This document shows positions 15,174 through 23,046 of a stretch of DNA of 26,056 bases, in pieces (the first letter of the stretch is position 1; each line of letters begins with the position of its first letter). A program made the position numbers and the translations under genes. The notes beneath the pieces are model-generated. The model was not told the origin of the DNA, made no database searches, and was given only the letters and a program-made list of their open reading frames with translations. The stretch comes from Bacillota bacterium. Lineage in GTDB: Bacteria > Bacillota > Dethiobacteria > SKNC01. The stretch is taken from positions 1 to 26,056 of the forward strand of contig SKNC01000061.1 in NCBI GenBank assembly GCA_007120745.1, in the 5' to 3' direction.

Positions 15174-15207
15174 CGGCGAATAAGTGAATGAGGAGAGACA
15201 GTTATTA

Positions 15208-16920
15208 ATGAAATCAAAGGATGCCCTGGGGAGCGCGCTAAAACGAATCGAAGGAAAAGGATACAAGGCATATAAAGATATACAGGGAAGTTATGATTTT
15301 AAAGAGTTTGAACTGCACATTGATTATGTGCAGGGAGACCCTTTTGCCGCCCCCACGCGGGTGAGGCTGAGGGTGCCCCAAAAAAGGGCAAGATTTCCTC
15401 AAGCTCTTTTTTCCTCCCGGGTGCGAAGGACGGCTTTAGAGGATTATTTGACCCGCGAGTTTGGGGAGGCTGTACAGCGGGGGGTAAAACGCAGCCGGGG
15501 TACCGGTAAAAGCGGAATGATTTTTATTGATACCTGCGGACAGGAAATACTGCAGAGAACCTCCATGGTGATTACACCGGATTACGTGGAAGCCAGAGTC
15601 TCCATGGGTCTTCCTGCCCGGGGCAGAAGAGTCCTGGCCCGGGAGGCAGCAGATATGTTTTTTAAAGAACTTCCAATGCTGGTCAGGGAAGCGCTTTTAC
15701 ATGAGAGCCTTGACTCGGAAATAATAACCGTCCATGTGGAGGGAAACGAAGACCAGGACTTTTTACGGGGAGAACTAAAAAAATTGGGGCTGGTCTCCTT
15801 TGTGGCCAACGGCTCTCTTTTGCCCCGGAAAAGTGGTGTCAGCGACCTTCCTATGGACCGGGAAAAGGTGGTTCTTTTCTCTTCGCCTCCGGAACTTCAG
15901 GTGGAATTACAACTGCCCAACGCCGGCAGGGTGAAGGGCATGGGGATCCCCGCAGGAGTTACACTGATTGTAGGGGGCGGGTATCACGGCAAATCTACCC
16001 TGCTTCGGGCTGTGGAAAGGGGTGTATACAACCATATCCCCGGAGACGGCCGGGAGCAGGTGGTTACCCTGGAGGAGGCGGTAAAAATCCGCGCTGAGGA
16101 CGGCAGGAGGGTGGAGAAGGTTGACATTAGTCCCTTTATTAATAACCTTCCTTTTCGCAAAGATACAGTGAACTTTTCTACCGAGGAGGCCAGCGGCTCC
16201 ACCTCCCAGGCTGCCAATATCATGGAATCTCTGGAGATGGGCGTTCAGCTGCTTCTTTTGGATGAAGATACCTCCGCTACCAACTTTATGATTCGGGATG
16301 TGCGTATGCAGTCCCTGGTGTCCAAGAATAAAGAACCGATTACCCCATTTATTGATAAAGTAAATTTTTTATATAAGGATTTAGGGGTTTCTTCCATCAT
16401 GGTTCTGGGAGGATCCGGAGATTATTTTGATGTAGCGGACCGGGTAATCATGATGGATGAATACCGTGCCCTGGAAATGACCGCCCGGGCGAAGGAAATC
16501 GCACAGAAGTACCAGACAAAACGAAAGCCTGAAGGCGGAGGGGAATTTGGGGAAATTCTCCACAGGATTCCGCTGAAAAAAGGATTGGACCCCACCCGAA
16601 AGGGGAAAACCAAAATATCTGCCCGGGGACTTTATTCCCTTCAGTTTGGCAGGCAGGAGGTTGACCTGTCTTTCGTGGAGCAGCTGGTGGATGAGAGCCA
16701 GACCCGGGCCATTGGAGATATACTGTATTTTAGTTCTCACTTGATTGATGGAAGAAAAACTCTGAAGGAAATTATTGAAATCACCCTGGAGCAGATTGAA
16801 AAGCAGGGACTGGATCTCCTGTCTCCCTACCGGGGACAGCATCCTGGGGAGTATGCTCTTCCCCGCAAATATGAAGTCGCAGCCGCTTTCAACCGTCTCA
16901 GGACCTTTCACATCCGATAA
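15208..16920 (+). CDS. predicted ATPase of the ABC class (P-loop)
   Basis: A 570-residue soluble protein of the family described as ABC-class ATPases (COG3044 type), role unknown. About residues 1-230 are a family-specific N-terminal region. The Walker A loop reads VGGGYHGKSTLL (about 255-266), with H in place of the usual S or A. An ABC-signature-like SGSTSQAANIMESLE follows at about 329-343, then Walker B LLLLDEDTSATNFM (about 348-361) with acidic DED. GGSGDYFDVADRVIMMD later resembles the switch region. The C-terminal 130 residues are less conserved. The ATG at 15208 has GAGGAGAG 10 nt upstream; a GTG at 15184 is an alternative adding 8 residues. No transmembrane partner is nearby, so this is not a transporter subunit by context. 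Family assignment is strong. Confidence 0.85.
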   Translation: MKSKDALGSALKRIEGKGYKAYKDIQGSYDFKEFELHIDYVQGDPFAAPTRVRLRVPQKRARFPQALFSSRVRRTALEDYLTREFGEAVQRGVKRSRGTGKSGMIFIDTCGQEILQRTSMVITPDYVEARVSMGLPARGRRVLAREAADMFFKELPMLVREALLHESLDSEIITVHVEGNEDQDFLRGELKKLGLVSFVANGSLLPRKSGVSDLPMDREKVVLFSSPPELQVELQLPNAGRVKGMGIPAGVTLIVGGGYHGKSTLLRAVERGVYNHIPGDGREQVVTLEEAVKIRAEDGRRVEKVDISPFINNLPFRKDTVNFSTEEASGSTSQAANIMESLEMGVQLLLLDEDTSATNFMIRDVRMQSLVSKNKEPITPFIDKVNFLYKDLGVSSIMVLGGSGDYFDVADRVIMMDEYRALEMTARAKEIAQKYQTKRKPEGGGEFGEILHRIPLKKGLDPTRKGKTKISARGLYSLQFGRQEVDLSFVEQLVDESQTRAIGDILYFSSHLIDGRKTLKEIIEITLEQIEKQGLDLLSPYRGQHPGEYALPRKYEVAAAFNRLRTFHIR

Positions 16921-16981
16921 AAATATACGGCAGAGTAGAGGATTTTTTTTAGAAAAAGAGAAGTTATATGAATGATTTTCC

Positions 16982-17041
16982 GGCAGGGGCGAAACTCATT
17001 ACTTTGGCATATTTATTTATTACATGAGTTTTTTGCCCGCC
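16982..17041 (+). repeat. imperfect long hairpin before the HD-domain gene
   Basis: Three matched segments can pair: GGC with GCC at the base, GGGC (16987-16990) with GCCC (17035-17038), and AACTCAT (16993-16999) with ATGAGTT (17024-17030), around a 24-nt A/T-rich loop. No T-run follows on either strand. It may be a weak terminator or processing site for the ATPase transcript, or a leader element of the HD gene. Confidence 0.4.
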
Positions 17042-17095
17042 AATAAACTGAAAAGGGAGAATGTTTTTTTATAGTGAGGATAAGGGGGAAGCTGT

Positions 17096-17770
17096 ATGCA
17101 GGAAACAAGAGTGATTACTCTGGAGGATATTAAGGACGACCTGCAGATTCGAGTATATATGGAGAAGGCCAATGAGCACCTGGGGGAGATGGGCTTTACG
17201 GAGCATGGATTCCGGCACAGCAACCTGGTGGCTAAGATTGCATACAATATCCTGTCCCGGTTGGGTCACCCTGAGCGGGAGGCTCAGCTGGCGGGGATTG
17301 CGGGATATCTCCATGATATCGGCAATGTAGTCAGCCGGTATGGTCATTCTCAGACAGGGGCCATCATTTGTATGAACGCCCTGGAGAGGATGGGGATGCC
17401 TTATCATGAAATTACCGAGATCAGTTCGGCTATTGGCAACCATGATGAGAAGGAGGGCCGGGTGGTAAACCCTGTTTCTGCGGCGCTGATTCTGGCAGAT
17501 AAATCCGATGTGCATCGTTCCCGGGTAAGAAATCCGGACTGTTCCAACTTTGACATTCATGACCGGGTTAACTTCGCAGTTCAGAGGTCTTTTTTGCGCA
17601 TTGATAAAGAGGGTAAAATGATTACCCTGGAACTGGTGATTGACCCGGTGATCAGCCAGGTAATGGAGTATTTTGAGATATTTTTAACCCGCATGATTTT
17701 GTGCCGCCGGGCGGCAGAGTATCTGGATACCCGGTTTTCTCTGGTCATCAACGATACCCGGCTGTTGTAA
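17096..17770 (+). CDS. HD-domain phosphohydrolase
   Basis: A 224-residue metal-dependent phosphohydrolase-like protein; substrate unknown. HD-domain residues are visible: H41 in FRHSNLVAKIA, H73-D74 in GYLHDIGN, H84 in GHSQTGA, NHDE at 115-118, and D138 in ILADKSDVHRSRVR. The remaining C-terminal part, from about residue 150, is predicted alpha/beta and may be a dimerisation or ligand-binding region. There is no GGDEF or response-regulator domain, and no membrane segment. AGGGGGA precedes the ATG. It lies 175 nt after the ABC-class ATPase and 174 nt before secD; I infer a separate or partly coupled transcript. Possible substrates include nucleotides or cyclic dinucleotides, which the sequence does not resolve. 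Confidence 0.85.
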   Translation: MQETRVITLEDIKDDLQIRVYMEKANEHLGEMGFTEHGFRHSNLVAKIAYNILSRLGHPEREAQLAGIAGYLHDIGNVVSRYGHSQTGAIICMNALERMGMPYHEITEISSAIGNHDEKEGRVVNPVSAALILADKSDVHRSRVRNPDCSNFDIHDRVNFAVQRSFLRIDKEGKMITLELVIDPVISQVMEYFEIFLTRMILCRRAAEYLDTRFSLVINDTRLL

Positions 17771-17888
17771 TCCTGTCAGCGCTGCCAGTTTTGCCATAGT
17801 TATGTTTCTCAACCTCAAGATACAGGGTGTTGTGCTGAGAAAGGACGTGCCTGGGGTGGAGCTGACTGTCAAAAATATGGAATAAGTC

Positions 17889-17929
17889 TATTTTAAATAA
17901 GTTTGGATTATTTTAAGTAGGGTTGGATT
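17889..17929 (+). repeat. tandem 20-nt direct repeat upstream of secD
   Basis: Two 21-nt copies beginning TATTTTAA and ending TTGGATT, at 17889-17909 and 17909-17929, match at 18 of 21 positions with a period of 20 nt. They end 15 nt before the secD ATG and abut its GGGGG ribosome site. Two helical turns of spacing would suit tandem protein binding; slipped-strand duplication is equally possible. Confidence 0.45.
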
Positions 17930-17944
17930 GGGGGATAAATCAGA

Positions 17945-19219
17945 ATGAACAAAAAATTGAAAAAAGGAAAAGGAGTTTCTTCTCGAAAGTTTCTTCTCCT
18001 CTTTTTGGGACTTATGATTCTGCTCTCTGCCTTTTCTTACCTGGCCTATACCCAAATTGTGTCCCATTTGAAACTGGGATTAGATTTGGAGGGAGGCGTA
18101 TACGTGCTCATGGAAGCCAGGGAAGAAGATGGAGAAGTGGAACGGGACACCATAGAGAGGGCCATTACCATTATTCGAAACCGGATTGATGAGTTTGGAG
18201 TTTCAGAGCCGCTGATTCAGCAGGAGGGAGCCAACCGCATTCGTGTGGAGCTTCCGGGCATTGATGACCCGGGACGGGCTATTGACATTATCGGCCGTAC
18301 CGCACTGCTTACCTTTGAGGACCCGGAGGGAAACGTGGTGGTAACCGGGGCAAACTTGAGGGAGGCAAGATTTACCCAGGATGAATTCGGGCAGCCGGCG
18401 GTAGGCCTGGAGTTTGATGCGGAGGGAGCGGAAAAATTTGCTGAAGCGACCCGAAGGCTGGCAGGAAGAGAGCTTCCAATTTTCATTAAGCTGGATGGTG
18501 AAGTGGTTTCAGCTCCCACCGTTAGAAATGTCATAACCGATGGGAATGCTATTATAACCGGACAGTTTACCGCCGAAGAAGTAAGAGACCTGGTGCTGAT
18601 TCTGCGCTCCGGTGCCCTGCCGGTGGAACTGGTGGAGCTGGAAACCCGGACAGTAGGGCCAACCCTGGGAAGGGATTCCCGGGACAGGAGCCTCCAGGCC
18701 GGTATCATCGGGTTTGTGCTGCTGTTTGTTTTTTTGCTGGTAATTTACCGGACCATTGGTTTTATCGCAAGTTTTGCCCTGGGGGTTTACGTGGCCCTGG
18801 TAATGGCCATACTGACTGCTTTAAATGCTACGCTGACACTGCCGGGAATCGCGGGATTGATTCTTTCCGTGGGGATGGCGGTGGATGCCAACGTAATTAT
18901 CTTTGAGCGTTTTAAAGAGGAGTATCGTAGCGGTCGTACTTTGCGATCTGCGGTGGAAGCAGGTTTTAAAAATGCTCTCAGTACCATTCTGGATGCCAAT
19001 ATTACCACCCTGATTGCTGCCAGCGTGCTGTTTTATTTCGGCACAGGCCCCGTCAGGGGCTTTGCGGTTACACTTTCCGTAGGGATTCTGACCAGCATGT
19101 TTACGGCCATTGTCCTTACCCGCTACCTGCTCCGCTACTTGATTGGAGCCAATATCATTACAAATCCCAGCTTGTTCGGGGTCAGGGGGGTTGACTATGT
19201 CACGCCTGCAGATCATTAA
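17945..19219 (+). CDS. secD: protein translocase subunit SecD
   Basis: A membrane component that, with SecF, uses the proton gradient to help pull secreted proteins through SecYEG. It has 424 residues, the shorter Clostridia-type form. A first membrane segment lies at about 15-37, then the conserved LKLGLDLEGGVYVLMEA, an extracytoplasmic domain to about 240, and five more membrane segments at the C-terminus with LSVGMAVDANVIIFERFKEE and GTGPVRGFAVTLSVGI, the RND-like core motifs. GGGGG lies about 10 nt before the ATG. Its end overlaps secF by 23 nt. yajC and tgt, common upstream partners, are absent here. Confidence 0.96.
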   Translation: MNKKLKKGKGVSSRKFLLLFLGLMILLSAFSYLAYTQIVSHLKLGLDLEGGVYVLMEAREEDGEVERDTIERAITIIRNRIDEFGVSEPLIQQEGANRIRVELPGIDDPGRAIDIIGRTALLTFEDPEGNVVVTGANLREARFTQDEFGQPAVGLEFDAEGAEKFAEATRRLAGRELPIFIKLDGEVVSAPTVRNVITDGNAIITGQFTAEEVRDLVLILRSGALPVELVELETRTVGPTLGRDSRDRSLQAGIIGFVLLFVFLLVIYRTIGFIASFALGVYVALVMAILTALNATLTLPGIAGLILSVGMAVDANVIIFERFKEEYRSGRTLRSAVEAGFKNALSTILDANITTLIAASVLFYFGTGPVRGFAVTLSVGILTSMFTAIVLTRYLLRYLIGANIITNPSLFGVRGVDYVTPADH

Positions 19220-20093
19220 ATATCGCAAGTACAGCTTTCTCTTTTCCCTGTTCCTCATCATTATTGGCATTATTTCTCTGGCAGTAAACGGGTTGAACTG
19301 GGGCATTGATTTTACCGGAGGCACCGTGCTTCATTTTAGAATTGGACAGCCTTTTGAGGTGGAGGAGGTCCGGGATATTCTAAGGGAGTTTGACCTGGAG
19401 GGAAGCTTTATTCAGAAGGTGGGTCATGAGGGGTTTTTCCACGAAGAGAAGGATGAGGTCATTATCAAGACGGTTTCCCTGTCGGAGGAAGAGCGCCGGG
19501 AAGTATTCCAGGCATTTCAAGAACGATGGGGCCTGAACGAGGAGGATATTATCAGTCAGGAAAGTGTGGGGGCCGTGATTGGTGGAGAGCTGACCCGGAA
19601 TGCCATTTTGGCGCTGTTCATCGCCACTGCGGGGATGCTTGCTTATATTACGATCCGTTTTGAGTTTAAGTTTGCTATTTCAGCTATTGTGGCGCTGGTC
19701 CATGACTTGATTATACTCCTGGCAGTATTTTCCCTGCTGAGGATTGAAATTAACAGTCCTTTTGTGGCCGCTATTTTAACGATTTTTGGTTATTCCATAA
19801 ACGATACCATTGTGGTCTTTGACCGCATTCGGGAAAATTTAAAGGCCATGAAAAAGTACGATTATTTTACCATCGTGAATTCAAGTATTAACCAGACCAT
19901 TACCCGTTCCATCAATACCTCTGTTACTACCCTGCTGGTACTGCTGTCCTTGTTCATTTTTGGCGGGATTACCCTGCGGCCGTTCATCACAGCGCTGCTG
20001 GTGGGAGTTGTCAGCGGAACCTATTCCTCCATCTTTGTGGCCAGTCCCGTATGGGTAATCTGGAAGCAGAGGGAGATAGCAGGAAGGAAGTGA
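19197..20093 (+). CDS. secF: protein translocase subunit SecF
   Basis: Partner of SecD in the Sec auxiliary complex. The protein has 298 residues from the ATG at 19197, inside the end of secD, with AGGGGGG 6 nt upstream; a TTG at 19143 in the same frame is rejected. The N-terminal membrane segment spans about 12-31 and is followed by the signature NWGIDFTGGTVLHF. The extracytoplasmic domain runs to about 125, then five membrane segments follow with TIFGYSINDTIVVFDRIREN and the C-terminal GVVSGTYSSIFVASP. The 23-nt overlap indicates coupled synthesis in a fixed ratio with SecD. Confidence 0.97.
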   Translation: MSRLQIIKYRKYSFLFSLFLIIIGIISLAVNGLNWGIDFTGGTVLHFRIGQPFEVEEVRDILREFDLEGSFIQKVGHEGFFHEEKDEVIIKTVSLSEEERREVFQAFQERWGLNEEDIISQESVGAVIGGELTRNAILALFIATAGMLAYITIRFEFKFAISAIVALVHDLIILLAVFSLLRIEINSPFVAAILTIFGYSINDTIVVFDRIRENLKAMKKYDYFTIVNSSINQTITRSINTSVTTLLVLLSLFIFGGITLRPFITALLVGVVSGTYSSIFVASPVWVIWKQREIAGRK

Positions 20094-20157
20094 CCAGATT
20101 TCTAAAGGCACCGGGTACTTGGAGCATCTCAATTATGAAGAATGCGGGGGTGGAAAT

Positions 20158-20532
20158 ATGCAGTTGGGTTTTATATTGGCCTTGTTGTTCAGTATTATGA
20201 TTGCTGTATTTGCTATTTTGAATAATGAAGTGGTAAACATTAATTATTTGTTTGGTACAGCGCCGGTCTCAGTGGTTATAGTTATTCTGGCTTCTGCCTT
20301 TACCGGTGCTCTGATTGTAGGCCTGTTCAGCCTGGTAGGACGCATTAAATACGGGTTTCGTTTCAGGGATCAGCAGAATCGCCTGAAGCAGATGGAAGAG
20401 GAACTCAACCAAATGGCAAAAAAGGAATCTGAACTTTTAGAAAAACTTTCCCGGCTGGAACAGGAACTGCATGAGGAAGAAGAGGAGAGCATTCCCGCAG
20501 TACAGTATACACAGGAAATACCTCCGGAGTAA
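20158..20532 (+). CDS. LapA-like (DUF1049) two-helix membrane protein
   Basis: A small inner-membrane protein of 124 residues. Membrane segment 1 covers about 1-21 (LGFILALLFSIMIAVFAI), a short outside loop includes NNEVVNINYLFG, segment 2 covers about 36-60, and a cytoplasmic tail from about 70 to 110 is a heptad-like coiled coil rich in E, L and Q. This is the layout of LapA-domain proteins (PF06305). In proteobacteria LapA works in lipopolysaccharide assembly, but a Firmicute has no such pathway that I can see here, so the role is unknown. The ATG at 20158 is chosen, after GGGGGTGG. It lies 64 nt after secF and 56 nt before recJ. Confidence 0.85.
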   Translation: MQLGFILALLFSIMIAVFAILNNEVVNINYLFGTAPVSVVIVILASAFTGALIVGLFSLVGRIKYGFRFRDQQNRLKQMEEELNQMAKKESELLEKLSRLEQELHEEEEESIPAVQYTQEIPPE

Positions 20533-20588
20533 ATTTTCTCCGGGAACCATTAAAGAAATTACCGCGGGTTTAAATTGGGGGAACAGGC

Positions 20589-23033
20589 ATGAATTGTTAT
20601 CAATACAGATGGCAGGTAAAGGAAGCTGACCTGGTGCTCAGGGATGCTTTAAGTGGTGCGCTGAAGGTAAAGCCTGCCGTGGCCCAGCTTCTTATTAACC
20701 GGGGAATCACTGATGCCGCTCAGGGAGAGAGATTCTTATATCCCCGGCTGGAGGACTTACATGCTCCGGAAGCCATGAAGGGACTGACTGACGCCCGCCG
20801 CCGGATTCAAGAATTTTTGCGACAGGGGAAAAAAATTGTGGTATATGGTGATTATGATGTGGACGGAATCACCGGTACAGTAATCCTGGTTTCCTTGTTA
20901 CAGAAGATGGGGGGCAGTATTTCTTATTATATTCCTCATCGTCTCAGGGAGGGTTATGGCCTGAATTGTGAAGCCCTGGGGAGGCTGAAGGAGGAGGGTG
21001 CGGACCTGGTTCTTACGGTGGATTGTGGAATCAGCTCTTTGAAAGAGGTGGAATACGCCAAAAAACTGGGAATGGAAATAATTGTAACTGACCACCACAC
21101 TCCCCTGGAGTCGCTTCCCCACTGTATCACTTTAAACCCTAAGCAGGCGGATTGCAGTTATCCGTATAAAGACCTGGCGGGAGTGGGAGTGGCTTTTAAA
21201 CTCATGCAGTCTCTGCTGGCCCAGGAGGAATGGGAGGAGTACCTGGACCTGGTTGCTTTGGGATCCATTGCCGATGTGGTTCCCCTGCTGGAGGAAAACA
21301 GGGTGTTAACCCGTTATGGGATGGAAAAGCTGAATGCTTCCTGCCGGCTGGGAATACAGGCCCTGAAAGAGGCCAGTGGTTTTGGCGGCCGGGAGATTAC
21401 CTCGGGTCAGGTACCCTTTTCCCTGGCACCCCGGTTGAATGCGGCGGGGAGAATTGGGGAAGCGGAAAAAGCAGTGGAACTCCTTTTAACTTCTTCTCCG
21501 GAGAGAGCCCGGGAGCTGTCGGAGCTTTTAAATGGATATAACCAGAAGAGACAGCAGATTGAAGGGGATATTTTGAAGGAGGCTGTACAGGAAATAGAAG
21601 AAAAGGGTCTGGATGGAAAGAATGTCATCGTCCTGGCCCGGGAGGACTGGCATTCTGGAGTAACGGGCATTGTGGCATCCCGCCTGGTGGAGAGTTACCG
21701 GCGGCCGGTGGTTTTGATTTCCCTGGAGGGGGAGGAAGGAAGGGGTTCTGCCCGGGGAGTGCAGGGCTTTAACCTGATTAAGGCCATACATCACTGTGCC
21801 GATTACCTGGAGCGTTATGGGGGGCATGAGCAGGCAGCGGGATTAACCATACGCTCTGCCAATATTGAGAATTTTGAGAAGAAGATAAATTCTGCAGCCC
21901 CGGGACTGCTTCCGCCCCCTGGTTTGGAGCGGCTGATTTCTCTGGAGACGGAGCTGGAGGCTTCTGAAATTGATGTGGACCTTTTAGACCAGCTGAGCCT
22001 CCTGAGCCCCTTTGGCCAGGGGAATCCGGTACCCTTTTTTAAAACTCAGGACCTGGAAATAGAGAGCTTTAAATTTGTGGGGAAACAAAAGAATCATCTT
22101 AAAATGAAGCTGAAGAGCGGTAAAAACCAGCTGGAGGCCATTGCCTTTAAAATGGAAGACCGCCACCTGCATTTAACGGGCAGAAAGGTTTCCGCAGCAT
22201 ATCTTCTGGAGGACAACTGCTGGGGTGAACTGAGAAACCCGGTGCTTCAGCTGAAGGACTTTCATTACAGCGATTGTTTGGGAACCGGTGGGGTAACGGT
22301 GATAGACCGCCGGGGGATCGATCAAAAGGAAAAGTATCTGACGGCTTTAGTAGGGCAGAGAGAACAAGTTGGCACCCTTATTTACATAAATACTCTGGGG
22401 CAGCAAAAAAGGCTATCCCGATTGATGGGGGAGAAGAAGGGTATTTATTACAGCCATCAGGGAAGTATAAAGGATTGTATTTTAGGAAATATTGAAAACT
22501 TAGTAATTTATGACCTGCCCCTGGAGGAGGAGAAGTTTTTTGTTCTGGCAAAAACTCTTTTGGAGGCGGTGGATAGTATTAAAATTCACCTGCTCTTCGG
22601 CCCGGAGGACCTGAGGGCAAACCAGCTTTTAATGCAGGCGGTTCTCCCCCGCCGGGACAGCCTGGTAAGGGTGTATCATGCCATTAAAAAAATAGAACGG
22701 CAGGGAGAGGTCCATGCCGGAGAACTGTCTGAATCTATGAAGAGTGTAAACCCTGTCTGTTATACCAATCATTTTTTTCAAAAGAGCCTGGAAATATTTC
22801 AGGAGATTAATCTTTTGGAACCTCTGGAGGAGAGTCATGAAAAGTTTCGGATTCTTACCTCTACCAGGGCAGGAGATTTACATAATTCCCGAATCTACCG
22901 GGACAATATGAATTTGTGGAATTCACTGGAGGGCTTTCAGCGGTTTCTTCTGGAGGCGGACACAGACACGGCTGCCTCACTATTTGCCGGTGTTACCGAA
23001 GAAGATGCTGAATTGAGGGAGTGCAGCTCTTAG
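20589..23033 (+). CDS. recJ: single-stranded-DNA-specific exonuclease RecJ
   Basis: A 5'-3' single-strand exonuclease for recombination and repair. At 814 residues it is the long Firmicute form with an extra C-terminal region. The DHH phosphoesterase core shows YGDYDVDGITGT (86-97), TVDCGISS (143-150) and TDHHTP (167-172), then SIADVVPLL, the catalytic LAPRLNAAGRI (about 279-289), and the DHHA1 motif RYGGHEQAAGL (409-419). An OB-fold-like segment with FGQGNPVPFF follows. From about residue 570 onward the extension resembles Firmicute RecJ C-terminal domains; its role is not clear. GGGGGA precedes the ATG. It is 13 nt upstream of rel, with no apt between them. Confidence 0.95.
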   Translation: MNCYQYRWQVKEADLVLRDALSGALKVKPAVAQLLINRGITDAAQGERFLYPRLEDLHAPEAMKGLTDARRRIQEFLRQGKKIVVYGDYDVDGITGTVILVSLLQKMGGSISYYIPHRLREGYGLNCEALGRLKEEGADLVLTVDCGISSLKEVEYAKKLGMEIIVTDHHTPLESLPHCITLNPKQADCSYPYKDLAGVGVAFKLMQSLLAQEEWEEYLDLVALGSIADVVPLLEENRVLTRYGMEKLNASCRLGIQALKEASGFGGREITSGQVPFSLAPRLNAAGRIGEAEKAVELLLTSSPERARELSELLNGYNQKRQQIEGDILKEAVQEIEEKGLDGKNVIVLAREDWHSGVTGIVASRLVESYRRPVVLISLEGEEGRGSARGVQGFNLIKAIHHCADYLERYGGHEQAAGLTIRSANIENFEKKINSAAPGLLPPPGLERLISLETELEASEIDVDLLDQLSLLSPFGQGNPVPFFKTQDLEIESFKFVGKQKNHLKMKLKSGKNQLEAIAFKMEDRHLHLTGRKVSAAYLLEDNCWGELRNPVLQLKDFHYSDCLGTGGVTVIDRRGIDQKEKYLTALVGQREQVGTLIYINTLGQQKRLSRLMGEKKGIYYSHQGSIKDCILGNIENLVIYDLPLEEEKFFVLAKTLLEAVDSIKIHLLFGPEDLRANQLLMQAVLPRRDSLVRVYHAIKKIERQGEVHAGELSESMKSVNPVCYTNHFFQKSLEIFQEINLLEPLEESHEKFRILTSTRAGDLHNSRIYRDNMNLWNSLEGFQRFLLEADTDTAASLFAGVTEEDAELRECSS

Positions 23034-23046
23034 AGAAGGTGGTTGT

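Noticed and set aside
17802..17885. A 27-codon open frame (MFLNLKIQGVV...) between the HD gene and secD
   Set aside because: It has no ribosome site before its ATG and no recognisable match. The protein-like composition may be chance or a decayed extension of the HD gene, so it was not called.
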